Shown here: positions 24,033 to 33,155 of the stretch, piece by piece | How positions within the stretch are numbered: position 1 is the stretch's first letter | Layout of the letters: every line of letters starts with the position of its first letter | Source of the DNA: Acidobacteriota bacterium | Lineage (GTDB): Bacteria; Acidobacteriota; Blastocatellia; Pyrinomonadales; Pyrinomonadaceae | DNA length: 64,000 bases | NCBI GenBank assembly: GCA_019639115.1 | Contig: JAHBSM010000004.1 | Location: 1 to 64,000 of the forward strand | Direction: 5' to 3' | The notes under the pieces: model-generated | Database searches by the model: none | The model's input: only the letters and a program-made list of their open reading frames with translations | Told to the model about the DNA's origin: nothing | Position numbers and translations under genes: made by a program

Positions 24033-25775
24033 GTGAATAGTGAAGAACTCGAACAAAGCCTGAGGTCTGAATTCGAGAATTATTTAACATCTGTGATCAC
24101 CGAGCTTCGCGGTGATCTTGCTGAATTACAGCGAAATATCGAATCAGAATTAGACAAACAGCGCGAACAGGTGAACTCCGCGATCAATGGATTCGCTGCT
24201 CGGTTGGACGCAGGTCCTCAGTTCGACGCGGGCTTTTCTGAGTCCGTGGTGGAACACTTGCGCCTTGCTCGTGACGAAGGGGCAAAGATAACGGCCGCCG
24301 CTATCGCCGAAGCCGAGGAGCTCGAACGCAAGAATACGCCGGAGGCAAATTATTCCGATATCCGCGAAGCGGTTGAGGATATTAGCTCTAAAGACAGCCA
24401 GTCTGCGATCCTGAAGGCCTTGGTCTCGCATGCTTCGAAATTCACTCCACGCGGTGCGTTCTTTATCATCAAGAACGAACATTTTGTAGGCTGGAAGGTT
24501 TTTGGCGGGAACGCGTCGGATGACGAAACGTCTGTTCGCGATATTCATTTCCCGGTCTCGGACGATTCGATACTCGGCCGGGCCGTGGCCGGCCTCGCGA
24601 CGGTCGAAGGTGCGTTTGGCAGTTACAGTGCTGACAGCCAGTTCCTGGATCCTTTAAATTTTGGCCGTCCGGACCGAATGTATGCGATACCGCTTGTGGC
24701 CCGCGGACGCGGAGTTGCCGTGCTATATGCTGATTACGGCAATGAAGGGGTCTCGCTCGATACTGACGCCCTGGAGACGTTGGTCAAAGTGGCGGCGCTT
24801 ACCGTCGAGCTCCTGGCCACCGCTAAAACGGCTCAGATGGCCGCCGGTACAGGTGCTGAGGCTGCGAATTTCGAAGACGCAAGCCACGATGACACGCCGT
24901 CGATCGCGTCGAGCGGATACGAATATACCTATACGCCTGAGCCTGCTGTCGAGACGGTAGAAGATACTCCCGCGGAGAGCTTCAATTATGAGAGCACTTT
25001 CCGCGTCCAGGATACCGTTGTCGAACCGGCGTACACAGATATCTCGGGAGCGCCGGCAGAAACCACGCCGGTCACCGACCTGAGTTTCGAGAACACTGTG
25101 CCGATCGATGGCTTCGAGCCTGCAGCCGAGTACGCGGCGCCTCAGTTTGAGACTGAGCGAAGCTTTGCGGACTTTGATCCTGCATCGATACCTGAAGTTA
25201 CCAACTCGGATGCTCTGACCACAGAACCGGCGATCGTATTTGAACAGCCTGAGTTCTCAACGGTCTCAGAGCCGGAAACATCGTTCGAATTCAAGACGGA
25301 GAACGACGCCAACCCCTACGAGGCATCTCCGTTCGATCAGGCCGCGGAGCCAGTCGCAGAACCTGTACCCGCACCGGAACCCGTGTCTGTACCAGAGCCT
25401 GTGGAAGTGAAAGAGGAACAGCCTGCGGCTACATCCAATCAGACGCGGACACGGCTAAGTGATAGGCAAATAGACCTGCCGGTCGAGGTCGCTGATGATG
25501 AGAGACGCCTTCATAACGACGCGCGTCGTTTTGCACGTCTTTTGGTGTCCGAGATCAAGCTGTACAACGATAAAAAGGTTCAAGAAGGCCGCGAGAACAG
25601 CGATCTCTACCAACGGCTCCAGGAAGCGATAGACAGGTCGCGAGAGATGTACGATAAACGTATCCAGCCGCCGGTAGCAGCAAAATTCGACTATTTCCAC
25701 TACGAATTGGTCTCTTCGCTCGCTGAAGGTGATGAGACGCGGCTGGGCTCGGGCTATCCGGGAGCTTCGGTCTAA
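24033..25775 (+). CDS. GAF-like domain protein with long acidic low-complexity linker and helical C-terminus
   Basis: A 580-residue soluble protein. Residues 1-110 form a charged helical or coiled-coil region (RGDLAELQRNIESELDKQRE). Residues about 115-270 look like a GAF fold (AFFIIKNEHFVGWKVFGG, FPVSDDSILGRAVAG, MYAIPLVARGRGVAVLYADYG). Residues about 280-475 are Glu/Pro/Ala/Thr-rich and disordered. The last 90 residues are helical (HNDARRFARLLVSEIKLYND, DRSREMYDKRI). No enzyme motif is seen. It converges on the mglA and roadblock genes, so it may be a partner or effector in the same signalling or polarity system; that is inference. It ends in a strong terminator. Confidence 0.75.
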   Translation: MNSEELEQSLRSEFENYLTSVITELRGDLAELQRNIESELDKQREQVNSAINGFAARLDAGPQFDAGFSESVVEHLRLARDEGAKITAAAIAEAEELERKNTPEANYSDIREAVEDISSKDSQSAILKALVSHASKFTPRGAFFIIKNEHFVGWKVFGGNASDDETSVRDIHFPVSDDSILGRAVAGLATVEGAFGSYSADSQFLDPLNFGRPDRMYAIPLVARGRGVAVLYADYGNEGVSLDTDALETLVKVAALTVELLATAKTAQMAAGTGAEAANFEDASHDDTPSIASSGYEYTYTPEPAVETVEDTPAESFNYESTFRVQDTVVEPAYTDISGAPAETTPVTDLSFENTVPIDGFEPAAEYAAPQFETERSFADFDPASIPEVTNSDALTTEPAIVFEQPEFSTVSEPETSFEFKTENDANPYEASPFDQAAEPVAEPVPAPEPVSVPEPVEVKEEQPAATSNQTRTRLSDRQIDLPVEVADDERRLHNDARRFARLLVSEIKLYNDKKVQEGRENSDLYQRLQEAIDRSREMYDKRIQPPVAAKFDYFHYELVSSLAEGDETRLGSGYPGASV

Positions 25776-25798
25776 GATCCGATCTACCTAGAATAAAT

Positions 25799-25831
25799 GA
25801 ATGGCCGCCGGATCTATCGGCGGCCATTTTT
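25799..25831 (+). terminator. Strong intrinsic terminator after the GAF-like gene
   Basis: ATGGCCGCCG at 25801-25810 pairs with CGGCGGCCAT at 25818-25827 (10 bp, 7-nt loop), followed by TTTT. It lies 25 bp after the stop codon. Confidence 0.9.
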
Positions 25832-25846
25832 GTATTTGGTCGGTAT

Positions 25847-25869
25847 CGCAAAGCCCAAAGGGCTTTGCG
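25847..25869 (-). terminator. Hairpin at the 3' end of mglA
   Basis: CGCAAAGCCC at 25847-25856 and GGGCTTTGCG at 25860-25869 form a perfect 10-bp stem with an AAA loop, directly after the mglA stop codon on the minus strand. There is no T-run on that strand, so it may stabilise the 3' end or act with the neighbouring terminator as a two-way stop. Confidence 0.5.
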
Positions 25870-26454
25870 TTATCCTTTCCTTAGCTCGGTCAAGACCTGT
25901 TTTGCGACGGCTTTGAGAGTATCAAATACCCCGGTTCCATTGGTCGCTACGGCCTCAAATACAGGTTCGCCCTTACGGACGAGCTCCTGCGTCAATTCGT
26001 TGACCGGCGTGACATTCGGCAGGTCGCGTTTATTCAGCTGGAGAACATATGGGATCGTCGAGAGGTCGTATCCCTGCGACTGCAGGTTCTCTTCCAGGTT
26101 ATTGAGCGATTCGATATTGGCATCCATTCTTTCGTCCTGGCTATCAGCGACGAAAACCACGCCATCAACGCCCTTGAGTATAAGCTTGCGCGAAGCGTCG
26201 TAATAGACCTGACCCGGAACGGTGTAGAGGTGGAATCGTGTCTTGAACCCTCGAACGGTGCCCAACTCAAGCGGCATGAAATCGAAAAAAAGCGTGCGAT
26301 CGGTCTCTGTCGCCAAACTTATCAGCTTGCCTTTAGCTTGGGGAGCGGTCGAATCGTAAATATACTGCAGATTGGTCGTCTTGCCGCACAGTCCGGGGCC
26401 GTAATAGACGATCTTGCAGTTGATCTCGCGTGATGCGTAGTTGATGAAAGTCAT
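25870..26454 (-). CDS. mglA: MglA-family small Ras-like GTPase
   Basis: A 194-residue MglA-type GTPase. P-loop GPGLCGKTT (residues about 19-27), a switch 2 tract [14 protein letters not shown] in place of the eukaryotic DxxG, and NKRDLP (about 141-146) as the base-specificity NKxD. MglA proteins control cell polarity and motility in myxobacteria and occur widely in bacteria with roadblock partners. It is 2 bp downstream of a roadblock gene, so GTPase and regulator are one operon. The downstream output here is unknown because no motility genes are in the window. Confidence 0.92.
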   Translation of the reverse strand: MTFINYASREINCKIVYYGPGLCGKTTNLQYIYDSTAPQAKGKLISLATETDRTLFFDFMPLELGTVRGFKTRFHLYTVPGQVYYDASRKLILKGVDGVVFVADSQDERMDANIESLNNLEENLQSQGYDLSTIPYVLQLNKRDLPNVTPVNELTQELVRKGEPVFEAVATNGTGVFDTLKAVAKQVLTELRKG

Positions 26455-26456
26455 TT

Positions 26457-26939
26457 CTAACTAAACAAACTATCTATATCTTCGTCAGTGATCTCGGCGA
26501 AGAACGAATTGTTGCTCGCGCTTATCGCCTCGCTGTCACGACTCACTTCATCCAACAGAGCCGCTACTTCGTGGCTTGCACGCTTGGTTCGGATCTTGAC
26601 GAGCCCAAGCGTTGACCTTTCGTCAAATACTACCACGAGAAGGCTTCGACCGATGACGCTGATAAAAATGCTCTCGCGTTCACCTTCGTGCACAACAGCG
26701 GGGAACACGTCCTCGCCGATGAGCTTAGCCATGCTGCTCGTTGCGGCCACATTGCCCGCTGCAAGGCTCGCAAAGCTGGTCGTGTCCATCTCGCCGATCT
26801 CTCCGTGGAAGGCGATCGGCTGGCCGTCCCGGTCCACGAGAAATACTGCCCGCGCAGCACACTCGACACAAAGTCTGGCGAGGATGGACTTTATCCGTTG
26901 AAACTGATGTTCCTGTATTATAAAAGGCGTATCTGCCAT
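26457..26939 (-). CDS. Roadblock/LC7-domain protein (MglB-like GTPase partner)
   Basis: A 160-residue protein with a roadblock/LC7 fold: [69 protein letters not shown], and [24 protein letters not shown]. MglB-type proteins are dimers that activate GTP hydrolysis by MglA. The C-terminal tail is Ser/Asp-rich ([28 protein letters not shown]) and may be a docking tail. It is the first gene of the two-gene minus-strand operon. Confidence 0.88.
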   Translation of the reverse strand: MADTPFIIQEHQFQRIKSILARLCVECAARAVFLVDRDGQPIAFHGEIGEMDTTSFASLAAGNVAATSSMAKLIGEDVFPAVVHEGERESIFISVIGRSLLVVVFDERSTLGLVKIRTKRASHEVAALLDEVSRDSEAISASNNSFFAEITDEDIDSLFS

Positions 26940-27385
26940 TAGGTTCGCGGCACGGACGCCGCTGAGATTCTATCGTTGAATATGAGGTAAAGGCAATACA
27001 GCCCTAAGACCGAGCGTGTGGGCCGCCTAAAGAAGTTTAACAAACGGAATGCATTCGCGACAAGTATTTTTTACTGAAAGGCCGCAAAATCTGTGCGATC
27101 TCGGGAGCCAAAGGTCGTTATGGCTTCGTTCAAAGCGAACGCCGGCGCGCATACATAACGCTGGAAATGCGTCGCTTTCGACATTTAATGAGAACGGCCG
27201 GCCGGATCGGGTCTTTTTTATCGGCACGCGGCCGTTCAAGTCGAGAAGATTTACATTGATGCGTAGTTTGGTCTGGTGCTAACATTTTGGAGTTCATTGC
27301 TTTTGTTTAATTTATCCATCGAGCCGAGCCAGTTCACACAGATATAAAGGCCTTTATAATTTCTTCCTGATCCGCAGCGACCTAA
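26940..27385. other. 446-bp divergent intergenic region with two hairpins, no convincing protein gene
   Basis: It lies between the roadblock gene (minus) and yvcK (plus). For the minus gene a weak TTGCCT-N18-TAGAAT is seen (complement of 26991-26996 and 26967-26972). Hairpin 1: GGC-TTCG at 27122-27128 with CGAA-C-GCC at 27136-27143. Hairpin 2: GAACGGCCG at 27192-27200 with CGGCCGTTC at 27229-27237, nested over GCCG/CGGC. Frames of 70 and 77 codons on opposite strands cross both hairpins and lack family features. It could hold a small RNA or a long leader, but no known RNA family is recognised. Confidence 0.4.
27333..27360 (+). promoter_or_regulatory. Promoter of yvcK
   Basis: TTCACA at 27333-27338, 16 bp, perfect TATAAT at 27355-27360. 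RNA would start near 27367, 19 nt before ATG 27386. Confidence 0.65.
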
Positions 27386-28420
27386 ATGAAACATCATTTG
27401 TTCTCGAACAACACGGACGGATTGCGGATAGTTGCTATCGGCGGCGGCAACGGGCTTTCTACGCTTTTGTCAGGGCTCAAGAGATTCGTAGGCGAAAGCA
27501 GCACCGAGCCCGTTTGGATCGAAGACCTGGCCGCAATAGTCGCGGTGACCGACGACGGCGGCAGCTCCGGCCGACTCAGAGATGAGCTCGGGATGCTGCC
27601 TCCCGGCGACATTCGCAACTGCATGGTCGCTTTGAGCGAAGACTCCAAGCTGCTATCGCGCCTCTTCAAGCATCGATTCAGCGGCGAAGGCGAACTGTCG
27701 GGCCACAGCTTTGGGAATCTTTTCCTTGCCGCACTCTCTGAGGTGACGGGAGATTTTGCCGAGGCCGTAAAATTGTCCAGCGAGATCCTTGCGAGCAAAG
27801 GACATATCTACCCTGCGACCGTATCGGACGTCCGGCTCGCGGCCCGTCTGACGAACGGCCAAACAGTTCGCGGAGAGACGAAGATCTCCTTACTCGGGAA
27901 TGCGATCGAGAGATTGTATCTTGAGCCGTCCGACTGCAGCCCTCTGCCTGAAGCACTGGATGCTATAGCGGCGGCGGATGTGATCACCGTCGGGCCGGGA
28001 TCGCTATTTACGAGTCTCATACCACCCGTGCTGGTCGGCGGGGTCGCCGAGGCAATTGCTCGTTCGCAAGCCGTCAAGGTATTTGTCTGTAATCTGATGA
28101 CCCAACCGGGCGAAACGGACGGACTCTCTGCACGGCGGCACATCGAGATATTTAGGAAATATGCGCCCGAGGTAGAATTCGATCATGTGATCGTCAACAA
28201 TCATCCGATATCCGCAGAACAACGCGAGAAATATGCCGACGAAGGCGCCGAGCAGATAGGCGTCCACGGATCGGTCTCGCCCACATCGATCGACAACGCT
28301 GAGATCATATATGGCAATCTGCTCGCCGAGGGGCCAAAGGTGCGCCATGATCCGGAGAAGCTGGCTCAAGTGACGCTTCTATGTGCGCTGCAGGTAAGAG
28401 AAAAAGCGGTCCGAGGGTAG
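27386..28420 (+). CDS. yvcK: YvcK/GlmR-family gluconeogenesis factor (UDP-GlcNAc-binding)
   Basis: A 344-residue YvcK (UPF0052/CofD-like) protein, typical size. Hallmarks are IVAIGGGNGLSTLLSGLK (residues about 12-29), VAVTDDGGSSGRLRDELGMLPPGDIRNCMVAL, and later VTVGPGSLFTSLIPPVLV and CNLMTQPGETDG. In Firmicutes YvcK (GlmR) binds UDP-GlcNAc and stimulates GlmS. Here it lies directly before glmU and glmS, which supports the same job in amino-sugar supply for the cell wall. The symbol glmR would also fit. Confidence 0.92.
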   Translation: MKHHLFSNNTDGLRIVAIGGGNGLSTLLSGLKRFVGESSTEPVWIEDLAAIVAVTDDGGSSGRLRDELGMLPPGDIRNCMVALSEDSKLLSRLFKHRFSGEGELSGHSFGNLFLAALSEVTGDFAEAVKLSSEILASKGHIYPATVSDVRLAARLTNGQTVRGETKISLLGNAIERLYLEPSDCSPLPEALDAIAAADVITVGPGSLFTSLIPPVLVGGVAEAIARSQAVKVFVCNLMTQPGETDGLSARRHIEIFRKYAPEVEFDHVIVNNHPISAEQREKYADEGAEQIGVHGSVSPTSIDNAEIIYGNLLAEGPKVRHDPEKLAQVTLLCALQVREKAVRG

Positions 28421-28490
28421 GCGGCCCATTCGAATCGCAAATATACCTGATCATTGTCGCTTATCCGTAGAATCCTGATAGAATCTTGCC

Positions 28491-29867
28491 GTGAGCACTG
28501 ACCTTGATATCGTGATACTTGCCGCCGGCCTCGGTACGCGAATGCGTTCGGGACTGGCGAAGGTCCTCCACCGGCTCGACGGCCGACCACTTATATCTCA
28601 TGTCTGTGAAACCGCGTTGCAACTCCGGCCCAAAACGGTAAATGTCGTAGTCGGGCATCAGGCTGACGACGTAAAGCAGGCGGTTACGGCCGAGTTTGGC
28701 GAAGATAGATTCGCCTTTCCTCTTCAGCGGCGGCAGCTCGGTACAGGCGACGCTGTCAATTCAGCTCGTCGGCTGCTCAAAGGCCGCGACTCGGTGACTC
28801 TGGTGTTGTCGGGCGATGTGCCGCTTATATCAAGCGCCACACTCAAAGCTTTGCTTGCAAAACATAGGCGATCGAAAGCGGCATGCACGATCCTGACCGT
28901 TGAACTGCCCGATCCTACAGGCTACGGCCGCGTGCTCAGAAAGGACGGCGAATTCTTAAGGATCGCGGAACAGAAGGACGCATCCGCGGACGAGAAGGCC
29001 TGCCGCGAGATAAACTCCGGTATCTACTGCTTCGACACCAAAAAACTCTTTTCTGCTTTGGCAAAGGTTGGGAATTCGAACGCTCAGGGCGAATATTATC
29101 TGACCGATGTCCCCGCGATACTCAGGGAAAAAGGCGATCGAGTCGCATTATTCCTTCATTCGGACCGTCGCGAGATCGAAGGTATCAACGACCGGCGTCA
29201 ATTAGCTTCGATGGAGGGCGAGATCCGCTCCCGCACAATCGAGAGACTTATGCTCGAGAGCGGAGTGACATTTATCGACCCTTGCTCTGCTTACATTTCG
29301 GCCCGAGCCAGGATCGGCCGCGACACGGTGATATCGCAGAATGTGACCATTGAGGGCACGACGGTCATAGGTGATAACTGCCTGATAAGGCCCGGCGTTC
29401 GGATAAATAATTCCTTGATCGGGAACGGCGTCGAGATCAAGGACAACTCGTTCGTGACGGATTCCACGGTCGGCAACGGCGTTGATATCGGGCCGATGGC
29501 CCATCTCCGCGGGAATGCAGCGATCTCTGACCATGCAAAGATCGGCAACTTTGTTGAGGTCAAGAACAGCCGTGTCGGACGGGGTTCCAAGGCTAGCCAT
29601 TTGACCTATTTAGGCGACGCTGCGATCGGCGAGAATTCGAACATTGGAGCCGGGACCATCACTTGCAACTACGACGGTAAGAATAAACACAGGACCACTA
29701 TCGGGAACAACGTCAAGATCGGTTCGGATACGATGCTTGTGGCTCCGGTGACGGTCGGCGACGGAGCGGTCACGGGAGCGGGCAGCGTGGTGACCAAGGA
29801 CGTCGCCCCGAACAAGCTTGCGGTGGGAGCACCGGCGAGGGCCATTCGCGATCTCAAAGGAAAGTAA
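28491..29867 (+). CDS. glmU: Bifunctional GlcN-1-P acetyltransferase / GlcNAc-1-P uridylyltransferase
   Basis: A 458-residue two-domain GlmU. The N-terminal pyrophosphorylase has [26 protein letters not shown] (residues 7-32) and LSGDVPLI; the C-terminal left-handed beta-helix has hexapeptide repeats from about residue 255 and ends in a substrate tract [17 protein letters not shown]. It makes UDP-GlcNAc from GlcN-1-P. The start is GTG 28491; TAGAAT ends 6 bp before it and there is no Shine-Dalgarno, so the transcript may be leaderless. It is between yvcK and glmS. Confidence 0.95.
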   Translation: MSTDLDIVILAAGLGTRMRSGLAKVLHRLDGRPLISHVCETALQLRPKTVNVVVGHQADDVKQAVTAEFGEDRFAFPLQRRQLGTGDAVNSARRLLKGRDSVTLVLSGDVPLISSATLKALLAKHRRSKAACTILTVELPDPTGYGRVLRKDGEFLRIAEQKDASADEKACREINSGIYCFDTKKLFSALAKVGNSNAQGEYYLTDVPAILREKGDRVALFLHSDRREIEGINDRRQLASMEGEIRSRTIERLMLESGVTFIDPCSAYISARARIGRDTVISQNVTIEGTTVIGDNCLIRPGVRINNSLIGNGVEIKDNSFVTDSTVGNGVDIGPMAHLRGNAAISDHAKIGNFVEVKNSRVGRGSKASHLTYLGDAAIGENSNIGAGTITCNYDGKNKHRTTIGNNVKIGSDTMLVAPVTVGDGAVTGAGSVVTKDVAPNKLAVGAPARAIRDLKGK

Positions 29868-29899
29868 GCCTCGCCGGATCGATTGCATTTCATAACCTT

Positions 29900-31762
29900 A
29901 TGTGCGGAATTGTCGGATACGTTGGAAATAAACAGGTAGTGCCGTTGATAATCGACGGCCTTAGAAAGCTCGAATACCGCGGATATGACTCTGCGGGCAT
30001 TGCGGTTGTGGACAGCGACCGGCATATGGAGCTTCGCCGTGCTGAGGGCAAGCTGCGAAATCTCGAAGAAGCCATTCGGCTAAAGCCGCTCGACGGTAAC
30101 TACGGCATCGGCCACACGCGTTGGGCTACCCATGGCAGGCCGACAGAAGAGAATGCCCATCCGCACCGCGACCAGTCCGGCAAGGTAGTAGTGGTCCATA
30201 ACGGCATCATCGAGAATTACCTGCCGCTCAAAGAAAAGCTGCAGGCGGACGGGCACGAGTTCTATACCGAGACCGATACCGAGGTGGTCGCCCACTTGAT
30301 CGGGCACTATATCGACACGGAGGGCGTCTCGCTTGAGATCGCGGTCCGCAAGACAGTCAAAGAGCTGAAAGGTATTTTTGCACTGTCGATAATATCTGTT
30401 GACGAGCCCGATACGATCATCGCGGTCCGCGAGGGCCCGCCGGTAGTGATCGGACTTGGCGACGGTGAGTTCTTTGTCGCCAGCGACATTCCGCCGATCC
30501 TGGCGCATACGAGGGACGTCTTTTTTCTCGGTGATCGCGAGATCGCGGTGCTGACAAAGGATTCGGTTCGAGTGACTGATTTTGACGGTAATGCCGTGGA
30601 ACCCGAACAGCAAAGGATCACATGGGATCCGATAATGGCTGAGAAAGGCGGCTTCAAGCACTTCATGCTCAAGGAGATATACGAGCAGCCGCGAGCGGTT
30701 CGCGATACGGTGCAGGGCCGCGTTTCGCTTGATACGGGCCGTGTTTACCTCGACGAAATGGAGATCTCGGACGACGACCTGAGAGCCGTCACTTCGATCA
30801 AAATAGCCGCATGCGGCACATCGTGGCATGCGGGGCTGGCCGGTAAATACATGATCGAAAGCCTCGCGCGAGTTGCGGTCGATGTAGATTATGCATCCGA
30901 GTTCCGCTATCGCGATCCGGTCCTATCAGAGAACGACCTGCTGATCGTCATCTCGCAGTCCGGTGAGACCGCAGACACGATCGCGGCCATGCGCGAGGCG
31001 AAACAGGCAGGGTGCAAGGTGCTGGCTGTATGCAATGTACAAGGTTCGATGATCACACGCGAGGCGGACGGCACGATACTCACCCATGCCGGGCCCGAGA
31101 TCGGCGTAGCGTCAACCAAGGCATTCACGTCGCAAATGATCGCTCTGTACCTGTTCGCATTGTATCTAGGCGAACTTCGCGGCCACATCGACGAGGAACG
31201 AGCCAAAAAGCTCGCTCAGGACCTGGCGGAATTGCCGTTGAAGATCGAGCAGCTGCTCAATGACGCCGATTCGATCGAAGAACTATCGAAAGAATTCTTC
31301 CGAGTCCAGGATTTCCTTTATTTGGGACGCGGCATCAATTTTCCTGTTGCGTTAGAAGGCGCGTTGAAACTCAAGGAGATCAGCTACATACACGCCGAAG
31401 GCTATCCAGCCGGCGAGATGAAACATGGGCCGAACGCCCTGATCGATGAGAAACTGCCGGTCGTTGTGATCAATACAAGAGAGAGCGGCAATGCCGGCAG
31501 CGAACTTCGCTACGAGAAGACCCACTCAAATATCGTAGAGGTCAAGGCAAGGGACGGCATCATCCTCTCGGTATTGACCGAGGGCGACACGATGTCGAGC
31601 AAGGTCTCGAACCATGTGATCGAGATACCGGAGACAAGCGATCTGCTTGGCCCCGTGTTGTCGATCGTGCCGCTGCAGCTGCTGTCGTACCATATCGCTG
31701 TTCGCCGCGGCTGCGACGTCGATCAGCCCCGGAATCTTGCTAAGTCTGTGACGGTGGAATAG
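29900..31762 (+). CDS. glmS: Glutamine-fructose-6-phosphate transaminase (isomerizing)
   Basis: A 620-residue GlmS. The nucleophile Cys2 follows the start in [10 protein letters not shown]; the glutaminase domain continues with [11 protein letters not shown] and NGIIENY. Two SIS domains follow: [34 protein letters not shown], and [36 protein letters not shown]. It makes GlcN-6-P, the first step of UDP-GlcNAc synthesis. The 32-bp gap to glmU leaves no room for a glmS ribozyme. The likely control is through the YvcK protein encoded upstream. Confidence 0.97.
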   Translation: MCGIVGYVGNKQVVPLIIDGLRKLEYRGYDSAGIAVVDSDRHMELRRAEGKLRNLEEAIRLKPLDGNYGIGHTRWATHGRPTEENAHPHRDQSGKVVVVHNGIIENYLPLKEKLQADGHEFYTETDTEVVAHLIGHYIDTEGVSLEIAVRKTVKELKGIFALSIISVDEPDTIIAVREGPPVVIGLGDGEFFVASDIPPILAHTRDVFFLGDREIAVLTKDSVRVTDFDGNAVEPEQQRITWDPIMAEKGGFKHFMLKEIYEQPRAVRDTVQGRVSLDTGRVYLDEMEISDDDLRAVTSIKIAACGTSWHAGLAGKYMIESLARVAVDVDYASEFRYRDPVLSENDLLIVISQSGETADTIAAMREAKQAGCKVLAVCNVQGSMITREADGTILTHAGPEIGVASTKAFTSQMIALYLFALYLGELRGHIDEERAKKLAQDLAELPLKIEQLLNDADSIEELSKEFFRVQDFLYLGRGINFPVALEGALKLKEISYIHAEGYPAGEMKHGPNALIDEKLPVVVINTRESGNAGSELRYEKTHSNIVEVKARDGIILSVLTEGDTMSSKVSNHVIEIPETSDLLGPVLSIVPLQLLSYHIAVRRGCDVDQPRNLAKSVTVE

Positions 31763-31771
31763 AGGTGGTCG

Positions 31772-32080
31772 ATGATAAAGAAAATATCGAACTCGGAGAA
31801 CGAGCTTACCTTCACTCACGAGCACCTGACAGCTAAGAAAGCTTCAGCCGGAGCGCTTGCGACCGGTGCATTCGCCGCCGGAGCATTCGCCGTCGGAACA
31901 TTGGCGGTGGGGGCGATTGCCCTCGGCGCACTCGCTATCGGCAGCCTTGCGGTCGGACGTTTTGCCGCCAGGAGGGGCCGCATTCGTCGGTTGGACATCG
32001 ACGAGCTGAATGTCAAAGAACTATCCGTGGGCGACCTGAAGATCCAAAGGACGGTTGAGTTTCAAAACTTGGATCAGTAA
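31772..32080 (+). CDS. Small protein with tandem A/G-rich pentapeptide-like repeats
   Basis: A 102-residue protein. Residues about 25-65 repeat every five residues as (A/G)(A/S)-L/F-A-x-G (GALAT GAFAA GAFAV GTLAV GAIAL GALAI GSLAV G), then run into RRLDIDELNVKELSVGDLKI, which keeps the five-residue period with Leu/Ile in the middle. The pattern is that of a quadrilateral beta-helix, so a rigid rod is predicted. The first segment is also hydrophobic enough to mimic a membrane helix. AGAGGTGG lies before ATG 31772, 10 bp after glmS. Function is unknown. Confidence 0.65.
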   Translation: MIKKISNSENELTFTHEHLTAKKASAGALATGAFAAGAFAVGTLAVGAIALGALAIGSLAVGRFAARRGRIRRLDIDELNVKELSVGDLKIQRTVEFQNLDQ

Positions 32081-32106
32081 GGTCGCTGTTTTAGAACGCA
32101 AATAAC

Positions 32107-33069
32107 ATGAGATCGATAATCGTCCGCGAATTTGGCGAACCAGAGGTGATGAAGATCGAAGAGATCGACATCCCGCAGCCATCTCCTTCGCAGGTCTTGG
32201 TAAAACTTTATGCAGCCGGAGTGAACCCGGTCGATACCTATTTGCGTACCGGCAACCACGCGCACGCCCCAAAGCTGCCTTACACTCCGGGTAAAGATGG
32301 CGCAGGCGTTATCGAGACTGTCGGTGAAGATGTATCGCAATGGCGGCCCGGCGATCGCGTTTATACTGCCAATTCGGCGACCGGGACCTATGCTGAGTAT
32401 TGCCTCTGCGATGAGTCAGACCTGGGGCGCCTGCCCGACGACGTCTCATTCGAAGCAGGGGCCTGTATGTGGACTCCATATGCGACGGCGTATCGTGCAC
32501 TTTTCCAAAAAGCGAAGGCACAAGCCGGCGAAACTGTCTTGATCCACGGCGCTTCAGGAGGCGTTGGGCTTGCCGCACTGCAATGGGCAAAGGGGGCACG
32601 TATTGTGGTCATCGGCACCGCCGGGAGCGACGCAGGAAAGGAACTGGTGATGTGCCAGGGAGCAGATGCCGTATTTGATCACGCCGATGACGGACATTTT
32701 CGGTTCGTAAAGGAGCATACCGGTGGCAAAGGTGTGGACGTGATCGTCGAAATGCTTGCCAATGTTAATCTGGAACGCGATTTTGAATGCCTGGCAATGA
32801 ACGGCAGGATCGTCATCGTTGGCAATCGCGGCTCGATCGAGTTCACGCCGCGGCTGGCGATGACCAAAGATGCGACCATTTATGGTATGTCACTCTTTAA
32901 TTCCGATGCTGAAGCTCGATCTGAGATACATTCGGCAATATTTACCGCGCTGACCGAGGGCAAGATCTCCCCGGTCATCCACCGCGAATTCCCGCTAGCC
33001 GATGCCCGATCGGCTCATCACGAGATCATTGAGGGCAAAGCCCTGGGCAAGATGGTCATCAGGCCTTAG
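32107..33069 (+). CDS. NADPH:quinone oxidoreductase-like (zeta-crystallin family)
   Basis: A 320-residue medium-chain dehydrogenase/reductase without the catalytic or structural zinc cysteines, as in Qor/zeta-crystallin. The N-terminal tract LYAAGVNPVDTYLRTGNH, YTPGKDGAGVI, and the nucleotide-binding GETVLIHGASGGVGLAALQWAK are clear. Such enzymes reduce quinones with NADPH. It follows the repeat protein by 26 bp. A large hairpin lies downstream. Confidence 0.9.
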   Translation: MRSIIVREFGEPEVMKIEEIDIPQPSPSQVLVKLYAAGVNPVDTYLRTGNHAHAPKLPYTPGKDGAGVIETVGEDVSQWRPGDRVYTANSATGTYAEYCLCDESDLGRLPDDVSFEAGACMWTPYATAYRALFQKAKAQAGETVLIHGASGGVGLAALQWAKGARIVVIGTAGSDAGKELVMCQGADAVFDHADDGHFRFVKEHTGGKGVDVIVEMLANVNLERDFECLAMNGRIVIVGNRGSIEFTPRLAMTKDATIYGMSLFNSDAEARSEIHSAIFTALTEGKISPVIHREFPLADARSAHHEIIEGKALGKMVIRP

Positions 33070-33097
33070 CTGCGCCACGTGCACCTGCCGGTTAGAC

Positions 33098-33126
33098 TTG
33101 ACGTAATACTTCTGTAAAAATGTAGT
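33098..33126 (+). promoter_or_regulatory. Candidate promoter of the acyl-CoA synthetase
   Basis: TTGACG at 33098-33103, 17 bp, TGTAGT at 33121-33126. The start of RNA would fall inside the hairpin at 33114-33152, so promoter and hairpin overlap. Confidence 0.45.
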
Positions 33127-33152
33127 AAGCCCTTTTTGCAGGGCATTTTTAC
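33114..33152 (+). terminator. Extended hairpin, possible terminator of the quinone oxidoreductase gene
   Basis: GTAAAAAT at 33114-33121 pairs with ATTTTTAC at 33145-33152, and GCCCT at 33129-33133 with AGGGC at 33140-33144; the left side has a 7-nt bulge. The ATTTTT tail after AGGGC fits an intrinsic terminator of modest strength. Confidence 0.5.
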
Positions 33153-33155
33153 TGA

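Noticed and set aside
27049-27282. A 77-codon plus-strand frame and a 70-codon minus-strand frame in the 446-bp gap
   Set aside because: They lie on opposite strands over the same hairpins, have no family features, and the amino-acid make-up is that of random frames (many Arg, Ser, Cys).
29868-29899. glmS ribozyme before glmS
   Set aside because: The gap is only 32 bp and has no ribozyme core.
33098-33130. Third copy of the suf/nfuA motif before the acyl-CoA synthetase
   Set aside because: It has TTGAC and, later, AAAAATGTA, but the spacing differs and GATTT is missing.
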